64,000 nt of DNA from Woeseiaceae bacterium (GCA_028280615.1 JANQLK010000052.1:1-64000); one strand, 5' to 3'; shown: positions 38,350-48,627, numbered from the stretch's first letter. Notes: generated by a model not told the origin, from the sequence alone. Numbers and translations: made by a program.

Positions 38350-39746
38350 GCCAAGGCCCGCCACACAGCCAGCAGATGAGTCGAGTGGCTGTCGACAGGG
38401 CCGCCGTGCCGCTCATGCTGTCGTACCTCAACTGGGCGACGCTGTGGTTGCTGGTGGGCACGGCCTACGGTTTGCTGGCGTCGGTCAAGCTGTTCTGGCC
38501 GGACGCCGCAACGCATAGCCTATTGTCCTTCGGGCGGATTCGACCGATACACACCAACCTCGTGTTTCTTGGCTGGTCGTCGATGGCGCTGCTCGGCCTC
38601 GCGTTCTACGTCATCGCCCGCACGTCCCGCGCGCCACTGCATCGGCCGGGCCTCGCCCGCGCCGCGCTGCATGTCTGGAACGTCGCCCTCTCGATAGGCC
38701 TCGTTACGCTTTCCTTGGGGATAAGCCGCGGCCCGCAGGAGTACCGCGAGTGGGTTTGGCCCATCGCCACGCTGTACGCGATCGGGCTCGGTCTCAACGG
38801 CTGGGTTGCGATCGGCACCGTGGCGCGCCGCCGGATTCGAGAGATCTACATTTCGAACTGGTACATCCTCGGAGCAATCTGTTGGCTGGCGATCTTGTTT
38901 ACGATCAGCTACCTGCCTTTCTACCAGGGCGGAATCGGCAACATCGTTATCCAGGGCTACTACATGCACACCGTGGTCGGCCTCTGGTTCACGCCACTCG
39001 CCCTGGGAATCACGTACTACGCTTTGCCGCGAATGCTGGGCAAACCCATCTACTCGTATGCACTCGGGGTGCTCGGCTTCTGGACCAACCTGCTGTTCTA
39101 TACCCTGATCGGTGCTCACCATTTCATTTTCAGCCCGGTCGCCTGGTGGTTGCAGACGGCCGCGATTCTTTTCAGCGTTGGCATGATGGTGCCGGTCTGG
39201 TCGGGGTTCGGAAACTTCTTCCTGACCGCGCGCGGTGCGTGGCACAAGGTTCGGCGCAGCTACGCATCGATTTTCCTGCTCGTCGGGATCTGGGGCTACG
39301 CGCTCGCCTCCAGCCAGGGCACGATAGAAGCGTTTCGGTCTGCCAACATCTACTGGCACTTTACGAACTTCACGGTCGGGCATTCGCACCTGGCGATGTA
39401 CGGGTTCATCGCGTTCGTCATTTGGGGCGTCATCTACGGTCTCGTGCCGAAGATCACCGGTCATGCGCCGCGCCGCGCGTTCGTCGCATTGCACTTCTGG
39501 CTCGCGTTCCTGGGCGGCAGTCTGTACATAGTCGCCATCTCTATCGCCGGCGTTCTCCAGGGCGCGTCCTGGGTGGCCGGCGAACCCTTCATTGCCTCTA
39601 TCGAGGCCTCGGCCCCGCTGTGGCTGTGGCGGACGGTCGGCGGGCTGATGATGGTCGCGGGCCACGGCGTATTCCTCGTGAATCTGCTGCAAATGCAGCC
39701 GCGCCCGTCCCCGGCACGAGTGCTGGCCGAGGTCTCCGCGCAATGA
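38346..39746 (+). CDS. ccoN: cbb3-type cytochrome c oxidase subunit I
   Basis: RPIHTNLVFLGWSSMALLG, YYMHTVVGLWFTPLALGITYYALP, FYTLIGAHHFIFSP, HFTNFTVGHSHLAMYGF. Confidence 0.88.
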   Translation: MSQGPPHSQQMSRVAVDRAAVPLMLSYLNWATLWLLVGTAYGLLASVKLFWPDAATHSLLSFGRIRPIHTNLVFLGWSSMALLGLAFYVIARTSRAPLHRPGLARAALHVWNVALSIGLVTLSLGISRGPQEYREWVWPIATLYAIGLGLNGWVAIGTVARRRIREIYISNWYILGAICWLAILFTISYLPFYQGGIGNIVIQGYYMHTVVGLWFTPLALGITYYALPRMLGKPIYSYALGVLGFWTNLLFYTLIGAHHFIFSPVAWWLQTAAILFSVGMMVPVWSGFGNFFLTARGAWHKVRRSYASIFLLVGIWGYALASSQGTIEAFRSANIYWHFTNFTVGHSHLAMYGFIAFVIWGVIYGLVPKITGHAPRRAFVALHFWLAFLGGSLYIVAISIAGVLQGASWVAGEPFIASIEASAPLWLWRTVGGLMMVAGHGVFLVNLLQMQPRPSPARVLAEVSAQ

Positions 39747-40309
39747 GCCTGCACGACGATCATCGCGCACTCGTCGGGGTCGCGGCCTTCGGCTTTCTAT
39801 GGCTCAGCCTCTTGATTGCCGTGCTGCCGGCCTATGAGGCGCAGAAAACTCCGGCGATAGATCGCACCGCGGTTACCGATGACGTCGCTCGCGGCCGCGC
39901 CTTGTACCTCAAGGAAGGTTGCGCCGTCTGCCATACGCAGTTCGTTCGCGAACTGGCCATGGACGCGCCGTACGGGCGAGGCTCGGTGGCCGGCGATTTC
40001 GCGGCCGAGGATCCGCCGCTGCTCGGCACGCAGCGCACCGGGCCGGATCTGGCCAATGTCGGTATCCGTCAACCCAGCGAGACCTGGAACTTGATTCACC
40101 TCTACAACCCCCGCGCGGTCGTACCGGCATCCGTCATGCCGGCCTATCCCTGGTACTTCGATACGAAAGTGGCCCCGGGGCCGGACGACGTGGTCGTGCC
40201 GGTTCCAGAGGCGTTCAAACCTCAAGGGACGTCCGTCGTCGCAAGCAGCGACACGATCGCCCTGGTTCGGTATCTGCAATCGCTCGCCCAGCCGGAGCTG
40301 CAGCCATGA
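39743..40309 (+). CDS. ccoO: cbb3-type oxidase subunit II-like monoheme cytochrome c
   Basis: GRALYLKEGCAVCHTQFVRE, GTQRTGPDLANVGIR, YNPRAVVPASVMPAYPW. Confidence 0.85.
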   Translation: MSLHDDHRALVGVAAFGFLWLSLLIAVLPAYEAQKTPAIDRTAVTDDVARGRALYLKEGCAVCHTQFVRELAMDAPYGRGSVAGDFAAEDPPLLGTQRTGPDLANVGIRQPSETWNLIHLYNPRAVVPASVMPAYPWYFDTKVAPGPDDVVVPVPEAFKPQGTSVVASSDTIALVRYLQSLAQPELQP

Positions 40310-40533
40310 TCGCGCAGCTGCGCTACTGGCTTGACGTGGTGGCGACGGCCTGCGGTCTGGACACAGCCGGAGAACTGTCATTGGCCGGTGTTCTCGGCGC
40401 AACCCTTGCCGTGGTGACTTTGATACATGCCACGTTCAAGGCCGTGACCGCCACGTTCTGGCCCGGCGAGACCGACCCCGATCACGTCAAGAACCGCATG
40501 CTGCGGTATGAGGTGGAAGGCGATGCGGATTGA
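40306..40533 (+). CDS. Small single-TM protein in the oxidase operon
   Basis: Frame of ORF 39919-40533; ATG at 40306 overlaps ccoO stop (ATGA); one TM, MIAQLRYWLDVVATACGLDTAGE... Confidence 0.6.
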   Translation: MIAQLRYWLDVVATACGLDTAGELSLAGVLGATLAVVTLIHATFKAVTATFWPGETDPDHVKNRMLRYEVEGDAD

Positions 40534-41305
40534 CGTGTTCCTCGACGACGCCACGGAGCCTCTCGCGACCCTCGAGCCGCCGGATCGCTTCGAATTCGAC
40601 AGCACACGCGTGGACGACGGACGGCACGAACTGCGGTTTCGGGTCCACGATGAAGACGGTGCGCGGGGCGAACGAGTCGTACCGATCCGGACCAGCAACG
40701 GACCGGCCATCGTCGTACACGGCGTCAAGGACGGCGATCAGCTAACGGGCAGTGTCCCGATCCTGGTCAACGCCTATGGCGCACGGGTTGGCGACGCATT
40801 CGAGCCGCAACGCATCGAGACACCCGCGCCGGTCCCGACCTGGGCGTGGGTGCTTTGCCTGGCGATTCTCGGCTGGGCCGTCGGCTACGTGTCGCTCGAG
40901 ATGACCGGCGCGCCGACGTTTAACGGTATGTCGGCGGCGGGCACGGGACCGCGTGACACTCGCCCCGACGCAAATGCTGTGACTTGGCAGGCGCTCGGGC
41001 AGCGGGTGTACGACAATCACTGCGCATCGTGTCATCAGCTCGGCGGCGAGGGCCTGTCGGGCATATTTCCGCCGCTGAGAGGCAACCCGGCCGTGCTCGA
41101 CGAGAATCCGGCCGAGCACATACGGGCCGTGCTGAGGGGTGTCGCCGGCAAGACAATCGATGGCGTTTCCTATCCGGCGCCGATGCCGCCTTTTGGTGCC
41201 AAACTCAGCGATGAAGAAATCGCCGCCGTCGTGAATCACGAACGAACCCAGTGGGGTAACCGGGCACCGACGATAACCGCCGCCGACGTGGCGAAACAAC
41301 GATGA
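40523..41305 (+). CDS. Membrane-anchored monoheme cytochrome c with Ig-like N-terminal domain
   Basis: DSTRVDDGRHELRFRVHDEDG (Ig-like), TM VPTWAWVLCLAILGWAVGYVSLEM, heme motif CASCH. Confidence 0.8.
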   Translation: MRIDVFLDDATEPLATLEPPDRFEFDSTRVDDGRHELRFRVHDEDGARGERVVPIRTSNGPAIVVHGVKDGDQLTGSVPILVNAYGARVGDAFEPQRIETPAPVPTWAWVLCLAILGWAVGYVSLEMTGAPTFNGMSAAGTGPRDTRPDANAVTWQALGQRVYDNHCASCHQLGGEGLSGIFPPLRGNPAVLDENPAEHIRAVLRGVAGKTIDGVSYPAPMPPFGAKLSDEEIAAVVNHERTQWGNRAPTITAADVAKQR

Positions 41306-41511
41306 CGAGCTTCATGAATGTCCCGTCTCGATCGTGCGCGTCGGAACTATACTGAAACCTGTCCCATGTGCGTGACCTGCATTATCGCAGCGATGCTCCT
41401 CGAGCAGAGCGGCCCGCTAACCGCACGCGGATCGATCATGTGCCTCGGCGGCAGGCTCGTTTACATATAGCCACCATGAGGCAGTCGAAACGGATGCGGG
41501 CCAGGGAAGTT

Positions 41512-42213
41512 TCAGATTACGCACTGTGCCAGGTAAGCCCTGAGCGTCTTGTCCTTCTCGTCTTTGAACGTGGTTCCCGGAATAGCCAGTTCAGTCATGC
41601 GGTCCAGCCGAAAGTTTCTGAAGTCCTTTCTCGTTTCACACCAGCCTAGCACCAGCCACACGGGTCCGAAGAACACGAGTGACAGGGGCCTGATGGTTCG
41701 ATTGCTGGTCCTGTCGCTCAAGTCCGTGTAGTGGAACTCGATCTTGTGCCGAGAGCGAATGCACTCCCTGATATCGGAAAAACTCACCTCCCAGGGAATC
41801 TTGCTGCTGCTCTCTGCCGAGTAGGTAGTCAGTTGTCGCATGTCATCCAACCGCGACTCGGGAAGCACGGCCTGTATTTTCTCCAGCGCGCTCTCGGCTA
41901 CTTTGGAGAATTTTTTATCGGTCCAGGTTCGCACCATGTTGATTCCCAGTGCGACGGCTTCCAGCTCATCGAAGTCGAACGTGACCGGTGGCAGGTGGTA
42001 TTTCTTGTCGATGAGGTAGCCAACCCCGGCCGCCCCGTGAATGGGCACACCTGAATTCATCAGATCCTGGATGTCTCGATATACCGTGCGTTGACAGACC
42101 TCGAAATGGTCCGCGATCTGGCGCGCGGTGACTGCCTGGCGCATGCGACGCAGGTAGTGAACGATCTTGATCAGTCTGTCCGCTCTTCTCATGAGGTTCC
42201 CGACAGGCTTCAC
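41512..42213 (-). CDS. YafY-type HTH/WYL domain regulator
   Basis: MRRADRLIKIVHYLRRMRQAVTARQIADHFEVCQRTVYRDIQDLMNSGVPIHGAAGVGYLI. Confidence 0.95.
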   Translation of the reverse strand: MKPVGNLMRRADRLIKIVHYLRRMRQAVTARQIADHFEVCQRTVYRDIQDLMNSGVPIHGAAGVGYLIDKKYHLPPVTFDFDELEAVALGINMVRTWTDKKFSKVAESALEKIQAVLPESRLDDMRQLTTYSAESSSKIPWEVSFSDIRECIRSRHKIEFHYTDLSDRTSNRTIRPLSLVFFGPVWLVLGWCETRKDFRNFRLDRMTELAIPGTTFKDEKDKTLRAYLAQCVI

Positions 42214-42253
42214 GCGAGTTCGGAAAAAGCGAGTATAGGTTACTGCAAGTCTA

Positions 42254-42271
42254 CTGACACCATGCTGTCAG
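42254..42271. promoter_or_regulatory. Candidate operator, near-perfect palindrome CTGACACCATGCTGTCAG
   Basis: 8 of 9 base pairs complementary; between divergent WYL regulator and VOC gene. Confidence 0.6.
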
Positions 42272-42363
42272 CAGGGTGTCGGTAAAGTGAGAATCACCAA
42301 CACGGCACTCGGCAACATCCCCTGTAGCCAAACCCCTGACAAATACAGAAGAGAGGACACGAG

Positions 42364-42750
42364 ATGATCGGCTATGTGACTTTAGGAACAAACGATTTGC
42401 AGAAGGCGGCGGCCTACTACGACGCGCTATTTGGCTCGATCGGCATCGGTCGGTTCATGGAAGAAGAAGACTATTTCATCGCGTGGGCGCCGGAACCCAA
42501 CGCGCCTTCCGTTGCGGTATCCGTTCCGTTCAACAAGGAGAAGGCGACCGTTGGCAATGGCACCATGGTGGCGTTGTTCCTGGGTTCCCCGGACAGAGTA
42601 GATGCCTTTCACAAGAAAGCGCTGGAACTGGGCGGCAGCAACGAAGGGGACCCCGGTTTTCGCCCCGCCGAAAACGACAAGGGATTCTATGCAGGCTATT
42701 TTCGCGACCTGGATGGCAACAAGCTCAACGCGTTCTGTATGGTTGAATGA
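42364..42750 (+). CDS. VOC (glyoxalase-like) protein
   Basis: MIGYVTLGTNDLQKAAAYYDALFGSIG ... YAGYFRDLDGNKLNAF. Confidence 0.93.
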   Translation: MIGYVTLGTNDLQKAAAYYDALFGSIGIGRFMEEEDYFIAWAPEPNAPSVAVSVPFNKEKATVGNGTMVALFLGSPDRVDAFHKKALELGGSNEGDPGFRPAENDKGFYAGYFRDLDGNKLNAFCMVE

Positions 42751-42949
42751 CGTCGACTGGGAGCGGGTCGGGGCATGCGGAGGGTCTGTGAACCCCGGGA
42801 CTCGAGCAGCACTGGTATTTCCGGCTGCCATGTACTGTGTGCCTGTCCGTAATCAGCACACCGAGCGCAAAAACACGGCAACGCCTTCACAAGCATCCGG
42901 GGATTTAGGATCATGAGCACTCTGGGCCGACAGAAAGAAGACACACGAG

Positions 42950-43516
42950 ATGAAGAAAACCCTGGCCACGACGCTCCTCGCCGCCTCCCTGGCCTTCGTG
43001 CCCGCCCACGCCGCGAAGAAAATCGAAAACCTCGTAAATCTTCCCCTACCCGACAGGATCGACGGTTCGCGTTTCACGCTGGAGGAGGTCCGGGCGCTGA
43101 TCACGCAGGGCTGTACCAAGCGCGAGTGGAAACCGGAGTTTGAGGAGGATTCAGTCATCACGTGCTCGATCCTCGTCAGGGGGCAGCACTACGTGAAGGT
43201 CGAGATTCCGTTCAGCGAGGCTGCTTACTCCATCCTGTACCTCGACAGCGAGGAGATGAACTACAACGAAGCCAAGCAGACCATCCACCGAAAGTACAAC
43301 GGTTGGGTCAAAAACCTTCGCATGATGATCGACTGGCAGTTCCGCGACGCGGCCGAATTGCCCATCGATGAGCCGGTCGTGGAGGAGCCTTCCGGCGGCG
43401 CCGGGGACGATCGCTACGATGCCCTGCTAAAGCTCGGTGAGCTGCGCGACAAGGGGCTGATTTCGGATGAGGAGTTCGAGGCTGAGAAGCAGAGACTTCT
43501 CGGCAACGGTCAGTAG
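42950..43516 (+). CDS. Secreted protein with C-terminal SHOCT domain
   Basis: Signal peptide; C-terminal DRYDALLKLGELRDKGLISDEEFEAEKQRLL. Confidence 0.85.
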   Translation: MKKTLATTLLAASLAFVPAHAAKKIENLVNLPLPDRIDGSRFTLEEVRALITQGCTKREWKPEFEEDSVITCSILVRGQHYVKVEIPFSEAAYSILYLDSEEMNYNEAKQTIHRKYNGWVKNLRMMIDWQFRDAAELPIDEPVVEEPSGGAGDDRYDALLKLGELRDKGLISDEEFEAEKQRLLGNGQ

Positions 43517-43577
43517 CCCGTGGCAAGACAGGCGATTGAGGTCCCGGCAGGTTTCGCCGTTTCGTGACAGGAGGCGA

Positions 43578-44306
43578 TCAGGCGCGCGGAAACCGTCTGT
43601 CGAACTGCCTGGAGGCGAACAAGCCGAAGGTCGGCATGACGACGGCGAGGCCCATGTAGATCCACCCGGCCAGGCCGACAAGCCTGATCGGCAGCGTCGC
43701 CGCGAGCAGTGTCGAAACGAGTCCGAAGCTGCCGATGATCAGCCAGGCGACTACTTCCTGTTTCGTCAGGAGCCGCTCCTCGAGCGTCAGCATCAGCTCG
43801 TCGGCGCGCCTGAGCGCATGCCAGTAAAGCATCACGAGACACAGGTTCGAAACAAAGTAGCCCACGCCGTAGATCGCAAACAGCCCGCGAACCTCCCCGA
43901 AACTGTCGATGCGGAAATCGCTGGGCAGCCAGCCGTTGGTCATTGCGCTAACGGCCGCTGTCGCCATCGCGCGAAGCGGGTAAACGTAGACGAGCAGCAC
44001 GAAGACCAGGCCGAGGCTGACGAGCGTTGCGAACGTTGTGTCGAGCCCGAAGCGAATGGACCAGTTCCGGTGGCCGATCCAGAACATGGCGAGAATAAGG
44101 AACGCAAACAGGAACGCCGGTACCGCCCGCAGCGCGATCACGAGCTCCTCGAAGCTCTGCGGGACCGCATCGAACGAGATGACGAGCAGCGTCAGCGCAA
44201 ACGCGAAAGCGGCATCGACGAAGGCTTCGAGCCGCGTCGTGTCCTTGCCCCGATTGTAGAAGTGGCCGGACCTGTCCAGCTCGGCCAGCGTACTCTCAGT
44301 AAGCAC
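43578..44306 (-). CDS. TMEM175-like (DUF1211) membrane protein
   Basis: RLEAFVDAAFAFALTLLVISF and FLFAFLILAMFWIGHRNW. Confidence 0.88.
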   Translation of the reverse strand: MLTESTLAELDRSGHFYNRGKDTTRLEAFVDAAFAFALTLLVISFDAVPQSFEELVIALRAVPAFLFAFLILAMFWIGHRNWSIRFGLDTTFATLVSLGLVFVLLVYVYPLRAMATAAVSAMTNGWLPSDFRIDSFGEVRGLFAIYGVGYFVSNLCLVMLYWHALRRADELMLTLEERLLTKQEVVAWLIIGSFGLVSTLLAATLPIRLVGLAGWIYMGLAVVMPTFGLFASRQFDRRFPRA

Positions 44307-44436
44307 CGTCGATCGTCGTCACCTCCTGATCCAGTGCGAATTCTAGCAGGGATTCCGGGATGCCAGGTCGGCCGGCCCGGCGCAAAGCCGGGCGAGATCA
44401 GTCTTGCAAGAACGGTCTGCCCGTATGCCACGCGAT

Positions 44437-46755
44437 TCAGGTCCCGTTCGCGCAGCGCTCCCGTTCATTCATGTAGTCGGTGTACTGCGGGTGATTCGTG
44501 CCAAGGACAGTCGGCGCATCGGCCGCGAATTCGTCGAATAGCCGCATCGCATCGTCGATGCGTCCGGCGTGGCACAGCGATGCCGCGTAGTCACCAATGC
44601 TGTACATCGTTCGCGGGCTGTCTTCACCCATGACCGCGCGAATGACCGGCAGGTTGCCCTCATGCACGGAGACGGCCTGGTCGTAACGGCCATGGAGGCG
44701 GTAGATCTTGCCGAGGTTGTGTCGCGCGAGGATCACTCTCGGATGCTCCGCGTGCGTCAGCTTTTCGTGGCCCTCGATGGCTGACTTGATCAACGCTTCC
44801 CGCTCGGCGAAGTTTTCGGGAGTCGACTCGAAGGCCATCGCCATATTGACTTTCGTGATGTACGTGTACGGATGCTCCTCGCCGACCAGCCTGGTCATGA
44901 GCTCGAGCTGGCGTCGGCGGCCGGCCAGTGCTTCCGCCTTCCGGCCCGATTTGTTCAGCGCCTCGAGCCAGTTGCCCATCGTGACGAGCGTATTCAGGTT
45001 TTCCTCCCCCCGGGTCCTGACATCGATATCCAGCACTTCCTTGTAGCGCGCCGCCGCCTCGTCGTAGCGGCCCATCGCGGTATACATCCTGGCGAGCGAC
45101 GCCATCGCCGACGATGTTGCGGCATGCTCGGGTCCGACGACTCTGCGATTGAGTTCGATCGATTCAAGCAGAATTCGCTCGGCAAGGTCGTAGTCAGTGT
45201 CTTCCACAAGCAGGGTTGCGTAGGCAGTCATGGTGCGCAGCGTCGCCGGATCTTCCTTGCCGAACAGCTCGCGACGAAGATCAAGCGCCAGTCTCGCCGA
45301 CGCCAGCGCGGCATCGAGATCGCCTTTCTCCCGAAGCAGCCACGACAGCTCGAAATGCACCTCGGCCCTGCCCGGGTGCTTCTCTTCGCCGAGCTGGTCG
45401 TAGATGGCCAGCTTGGCCCGATGTTGCGCCTCGGCCTCATCCCAGAAGCCAAGCTGTTGAAATGTCTCGCCAATCTCACCATGCAGGCGTGCCCGCACCA
45501 GCGGCTGGTCCGGCAGATCGGTCTCCAGCGCTTCCGCCGCCTGCTCGACAACCTCGACGACCCTGACGTCGCGACCTTCCTTGTCCGGGTCGGCCGCCGC
45601 GAGCATGCGCGTCAGGAAGTCGATCACGGCCTCGGATTCGGCGCGCGCAAGCTCCGCGGCGGCGGCCTCCGTTTCGGCGCGCTGCTGCGATGCCAGCGCG
45701 GCGTCCCGGGCATCGGCGAGCTGCCAGGTGTACCAGCTGGCGCCGGCGACCGCGGCTACGATCGCAACGGCGGCCGTGATGGCCGTTGCCTTGTTGCGGG
45801 CGAGTAGTTTGCCGAATCGATAGCCCAGGCCCTGCCCCAGGGCGCTGACCGGAAAGCCGGTGCGATACGCCAACAGGTCGGCACGTAGCGCATTGGCGCC
45901 GGAGTACCGCTCATCGGCCCGCGGCCGCAGGCACTGCTCGATTATCAGACCGAGTTCCCGCGGCAGCTTGCGCCGTTGCTCGTGTCCCAGGCTGATCGGC
46001 TTCGCTTCCGCTGCGCGCTGAATCGCATCCGATATCGAGCGCTGCCTGATGACCGGCTCTCCGAGTAACAGCTGCGCGAGCAACAGACCCAGCTGATAGA
46101 TGTCGGAGCCTGTCGTGATCTCCTGTCCCAACAGCTGCTCCGGACTGGCCGACTGGGGTGTCAATGGATACGCCGTCGTCAACGACTTCGCGTCGGAATC
46201 CAGCGGTTTGGCAATGCCGAAGTCGAGAAGCTTGGGCTGGCCTTCGCTATTGACGAGGACATTACTCGGCTTGATGTCACGGTGCACAATCAGGCGATTG
46301 TGCGCGAACGCGACAGCGCCGACGATGTCGATAAACAGGTCGACGATCTCGGCTACGCTTAAGTCTCTGGCAGCGACGTACGCGTCGATCGGCTGCCCGT
46401 CAATGAGCTCCATGACCAGATAAGGCCAGCCCTCCGTCGTCACGCCGGCATCGTAGAGCTGGCTGACGTTGGGGTGATTGAGACCCGCGAGGAAGCCCTG
46501 TTCGCGGACGAATCGTTCCTTCAGCTCCTGGTTGAGGCCGGAGCCGGAGCTGATCTTGATCGCAACGTCCCGATCGAAACTGCCGTCGATGCGCTCGGCG
46601 CGGTAGACGCGCCCCATGCCGCCCTCGGCGATCAGCTCGCAGATTCGGTACTCGCCGACGACGCTGCCGAGCAGTGCACTGTCCTCAGAATCGCCGACGG
46701 ACGAAAGCACGTTCATCGCACCGCCCGTCTTCAGGCTGTCGTCATCGGTTGCCAT
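44437..46755 (-). CDS. Serine/threonine protein kinase with TPR repeats
   Basis: IVHRDIKPSNVLV, LLDFGIAK, PQSASPEQL; TPR-like C-terminus. Confidence 0.95.
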   Translation of the reverse strand: MATDDDSLKTGGAMNVLSSVGDSEDSALLGSVVGEYRICELIAEGGMGRVYRAERIDGSFDRDVAIKISSGSGLNQELKERFVREQGFLAGLNHPNVSQLYDAGVTTEGWPYLVMELIDGQPIDAYVAARDLSVAEIVDLFIDIVGAVAFAHNRLIVHRDIKPSNVLVNSEGQPKLLDFGIAKPLDSDAKSLTTAYPLTPQSASPEQLLGQEITTGSDIYQLGLLLAQLLLGEPVIRQRSISDAIQRAAEAKPISLGHEQRRKLPRELGLIIEQCLRPRADERYSGANALRADLLAYRTGFPVSALGQGLGYRFGKLLARNKATAITAAVAIVAAVAGASWYTWQLADARDAALASQQRAETEAAAAELARAESEAVIDFLTRMLAAADPDKEGRDVRVVEVVEQAAEALETDLPDQPLVRARLHGEIGETFQQLGFWDEAEAQHRAKLAIYDQLGEEKHPGRAEVHFELSWLLREKGDLDAALASARLALDLRRELFGKEDPATLRTMTAYATLLVEDTDYDLAERILLESIELNRRVVGPEHAATSSAMASLARMYTAMGRYDEAAARYKEVLDIDVRTRGEENLNTLVTMGNWLEALNKSGRKAEALAGRRRQLELMTRLVGEEHPYTYITKVNMAMAFESTPENFAEREALIKSAIEGHEKLTHAEHPRVILARHNLGKIYRLHGRYDQAVSVHEGNLPVIRAVMGEDSPRTMYSIGDYAASLCHAGRIDDAMRLFDEFAADAPTVLGTNHPQYTDYMNERERCANGT

Positions 46756-46934
46756 TAGCGACCCCTCGCCGTATTCGGCCCAACTGTGTCAATGATCCTT
46801 ATCTACATAATCGAAAAAAGCACGCGAAGACCGCCATCGCGCAGGAAGGACCGAAAGACGCCTCGCCCCCGCGCCAGGTGTTTTCTCGTGCCCTTCTATC
46901 GTAGTCCTGTACGGCCAGATGAGTGTCGCTCTCG

Positions 46935-48068
46935 TCAGGGTTCACTTGTCCCGTGCGATCGCTGTTGGCGTATCGAGATCCCGGTGCGCTCGATATCCTC
47001 GAGCAGTTGCATCGGGTCGCAGCAAAGGCCCATCAGGTGAATGCCCGGTTCAAGCTGTCCACTCAGCATCTGATTGATCATCGCCATGGTCGGGATGGTT
47101 GTCATGGCATACATGTCTTCGTGAAACAGGGAGAGTCTGAGGCGCGTCGCCTGGCCGTTGCGTTGACCCGCCGCATCGACCTGCAAGACCGTTCCATGGG
47201 GTGATCCCGAGAACTTCCTCGTGGACCAGCACAGCAGACGCGCGAGCGGGGCCGCGGTCTGTCGCGGTGCGACGTGCGAACTAAGCATTATGAGCGGCGT
47301 AACGAGGGAGTCGGCGAACCAGTTGAAACCCGCGACGACGAACCCGGTGTTCTTCAAGTCCGGTATCAATTCGGGCAGTCGGCGCAACTCCGCGAGCTCC
47401 ATCGGATAAGTCAACAACTCGCCGAATCCGTACTCGAACTCGACTTTGGGATATGCCGAGTACGGAACCTTTTGCCACTGCCCATCGATGTACATCTCGC
47501 CCTTGTAGTCGCGAAACGCTGCAACCAGCTCGGAATACGCCGACGTGAACGGCATGCCGGTCTTGTCACGCATAACGCTGCCTACGATGGCACTGTCCAT
47601 GATATCCATCTGCAGGCCTGCATAGCGCACGAGAGGCGCGACCATGCCTGGATGAAAACCGGCCTGTATGACGAAGCAACATCCGGCCCGCTCAATGCTC
47701 TTTTGAAGAACGGGTGTCGGATTCTCGAGTTCGTTGGTCATCTGCATGTCAATCCAGTCCGCCCCGTGGTCGAGGCAGGCCTGGATCAGTGGCGCGTTGT
47801 GCGGTCCCTCGCCTGTGGCATTGACGAGCAAATCGAAATCGCACAGGGCGGCGGGATCAGGATTCGCCGCATCAAGCTCCAGGACCTCCAGGCGATCTGC
47901 GAACTCTTGTTGACGAAACCCAGAGCACAGATCGTCCAGCTTCGCCTTGCTCCTGCCGCAAAGGACTACCGTCGCACCGGTTTCTTTCAGCAGGTGACCT
48001 GCCAGTCGTTTGCCCGCATAGCCTGTCGCTCCAAGCAGCAAGATTCGTTTCGATGAGCCCTGGCGCAT
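46935..48068 (-). CDS. Saccharopine dehydrogenase-like NAD(P)-binding protein
   Basis: RILLLGATGYAGKRLAGHLLKETGATVVLCGRS. Confidence 0.85.
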   Translation of the reverse strand: MRQGSSKRILLLGATGYAGKRLAGHLLKETGATVVLCGRSKAKLDDLCSGFRQQEFADRLEVLELDAANPDPAALCDFDLLVNATGEGPHNAPLIQACLDHGADWIDMQMTNELENPTPVLQKSIERAGCCFVIQAGFHPGMVAPLVRYAGLQMDIMDSAIVGSVMRDKTGMPFTSAYSELVAAFRDYKGEMYIDGQWQKVPYSAYPKVEFEYGFGELLTYPMELAELRRLPELIPDLKNTGFVVAGFNWFADSLVTPLIMLSSHVAPRQTAAPLARLLCWSTRKFSGSPHGTVLQVDAAGQRNGQATRLRLSLFHEDMYAMTTIPTMAMINQMLSGQLEPGIHLMGLCCDPMQLLEDIERTGISIRQQRSHGTSEP

Positions 48069-48087
48069 AGGTGTTGAGTGGCCGCGT

Positions 48088-48486
48088 TTAGACGGGCTTG
48101 TACGCCTCCATCTCGATCTCGATCATGAAGTCCGGGAAGGCCAAGCCCTTGACCTCAACCCACGTGCCCGTTGGATACTGCCTCGCGTAAATCGAGCTGC
48201 GGTATCCTGCCACCCCGAGGAATTGTTCCATGTCTGTCGTATAGATATTCTCAACGACGACGTCATCGAACGTACAGTCAAAGTGCGCCAGTACCTGCTC
48301 GAGATCGGAGTATACGTTCTTCGTTTGCTGCTCGAGATCACCGACGGCCGTCGGGTTGCCGTCTTCATCCATACTCAAGGCGCCCGAAATCTTGATGTAA
48401 TCGCCAACCCTGACCGCATGTGTATAGCCGTAGGTCTTCTCGACTTCCGGGCGCAATTGAAAGAACTCCGCTGTTCCGTTTTTCAT
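48088..48486 (-). CDS. RidA family protein
   Basis: HAVRVGDYIKISGALSMDEDGN ... VVVENIYTTDMEQF ... GTWVEVKGLAFPDFMIEIEMEA. Confidence 0.92.
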   Translation of the reverse strand: MKNGTAEFFQLRPEVEKTYGYTHAVRVGDYIKISGALSMDEDGNPTAVGDLEQQTKNVYSDLEQVLAHFDCTFDDVVVENIYTTDMEQFLGVAGYRSSIYARQYPTGTWVEVKGLAFPDFMIEIEMEAYKPV

Positions 48487-48627
48487 TCGTCTTCTCCATC
48501 CAGGAATCGTTCGATGCCGCGTAATCCGGATTCGACAAGCGGCGGTTCACTCCTTGGGCCTGTTCCCTAACCGTTAACCCAAGCAACAGTTTCGGCAAAT
48601 GCAGCAGCTCGCATAGCCGTACATCGA

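Noticed and set aside
38346-39746. NorB-type nitric oxide reductase
   Set aside because: Subunit I keeps the Tyr before HH (FYTLIGAHH) typical of O2 reductases and is followed by a CcoO-like cytochrome; cbb3-type is the better reading, though a phylogeny is needed.
43467-44633. 388-aa plus-strand ORF
   Set aside because: Antisense to the TMEM175-like gene, highly charged, no motif.
44872-45807. 311-aa plus-strand ORF
   Set aside because: Antisense to the kinase-TPR gene; no recognisable domain.
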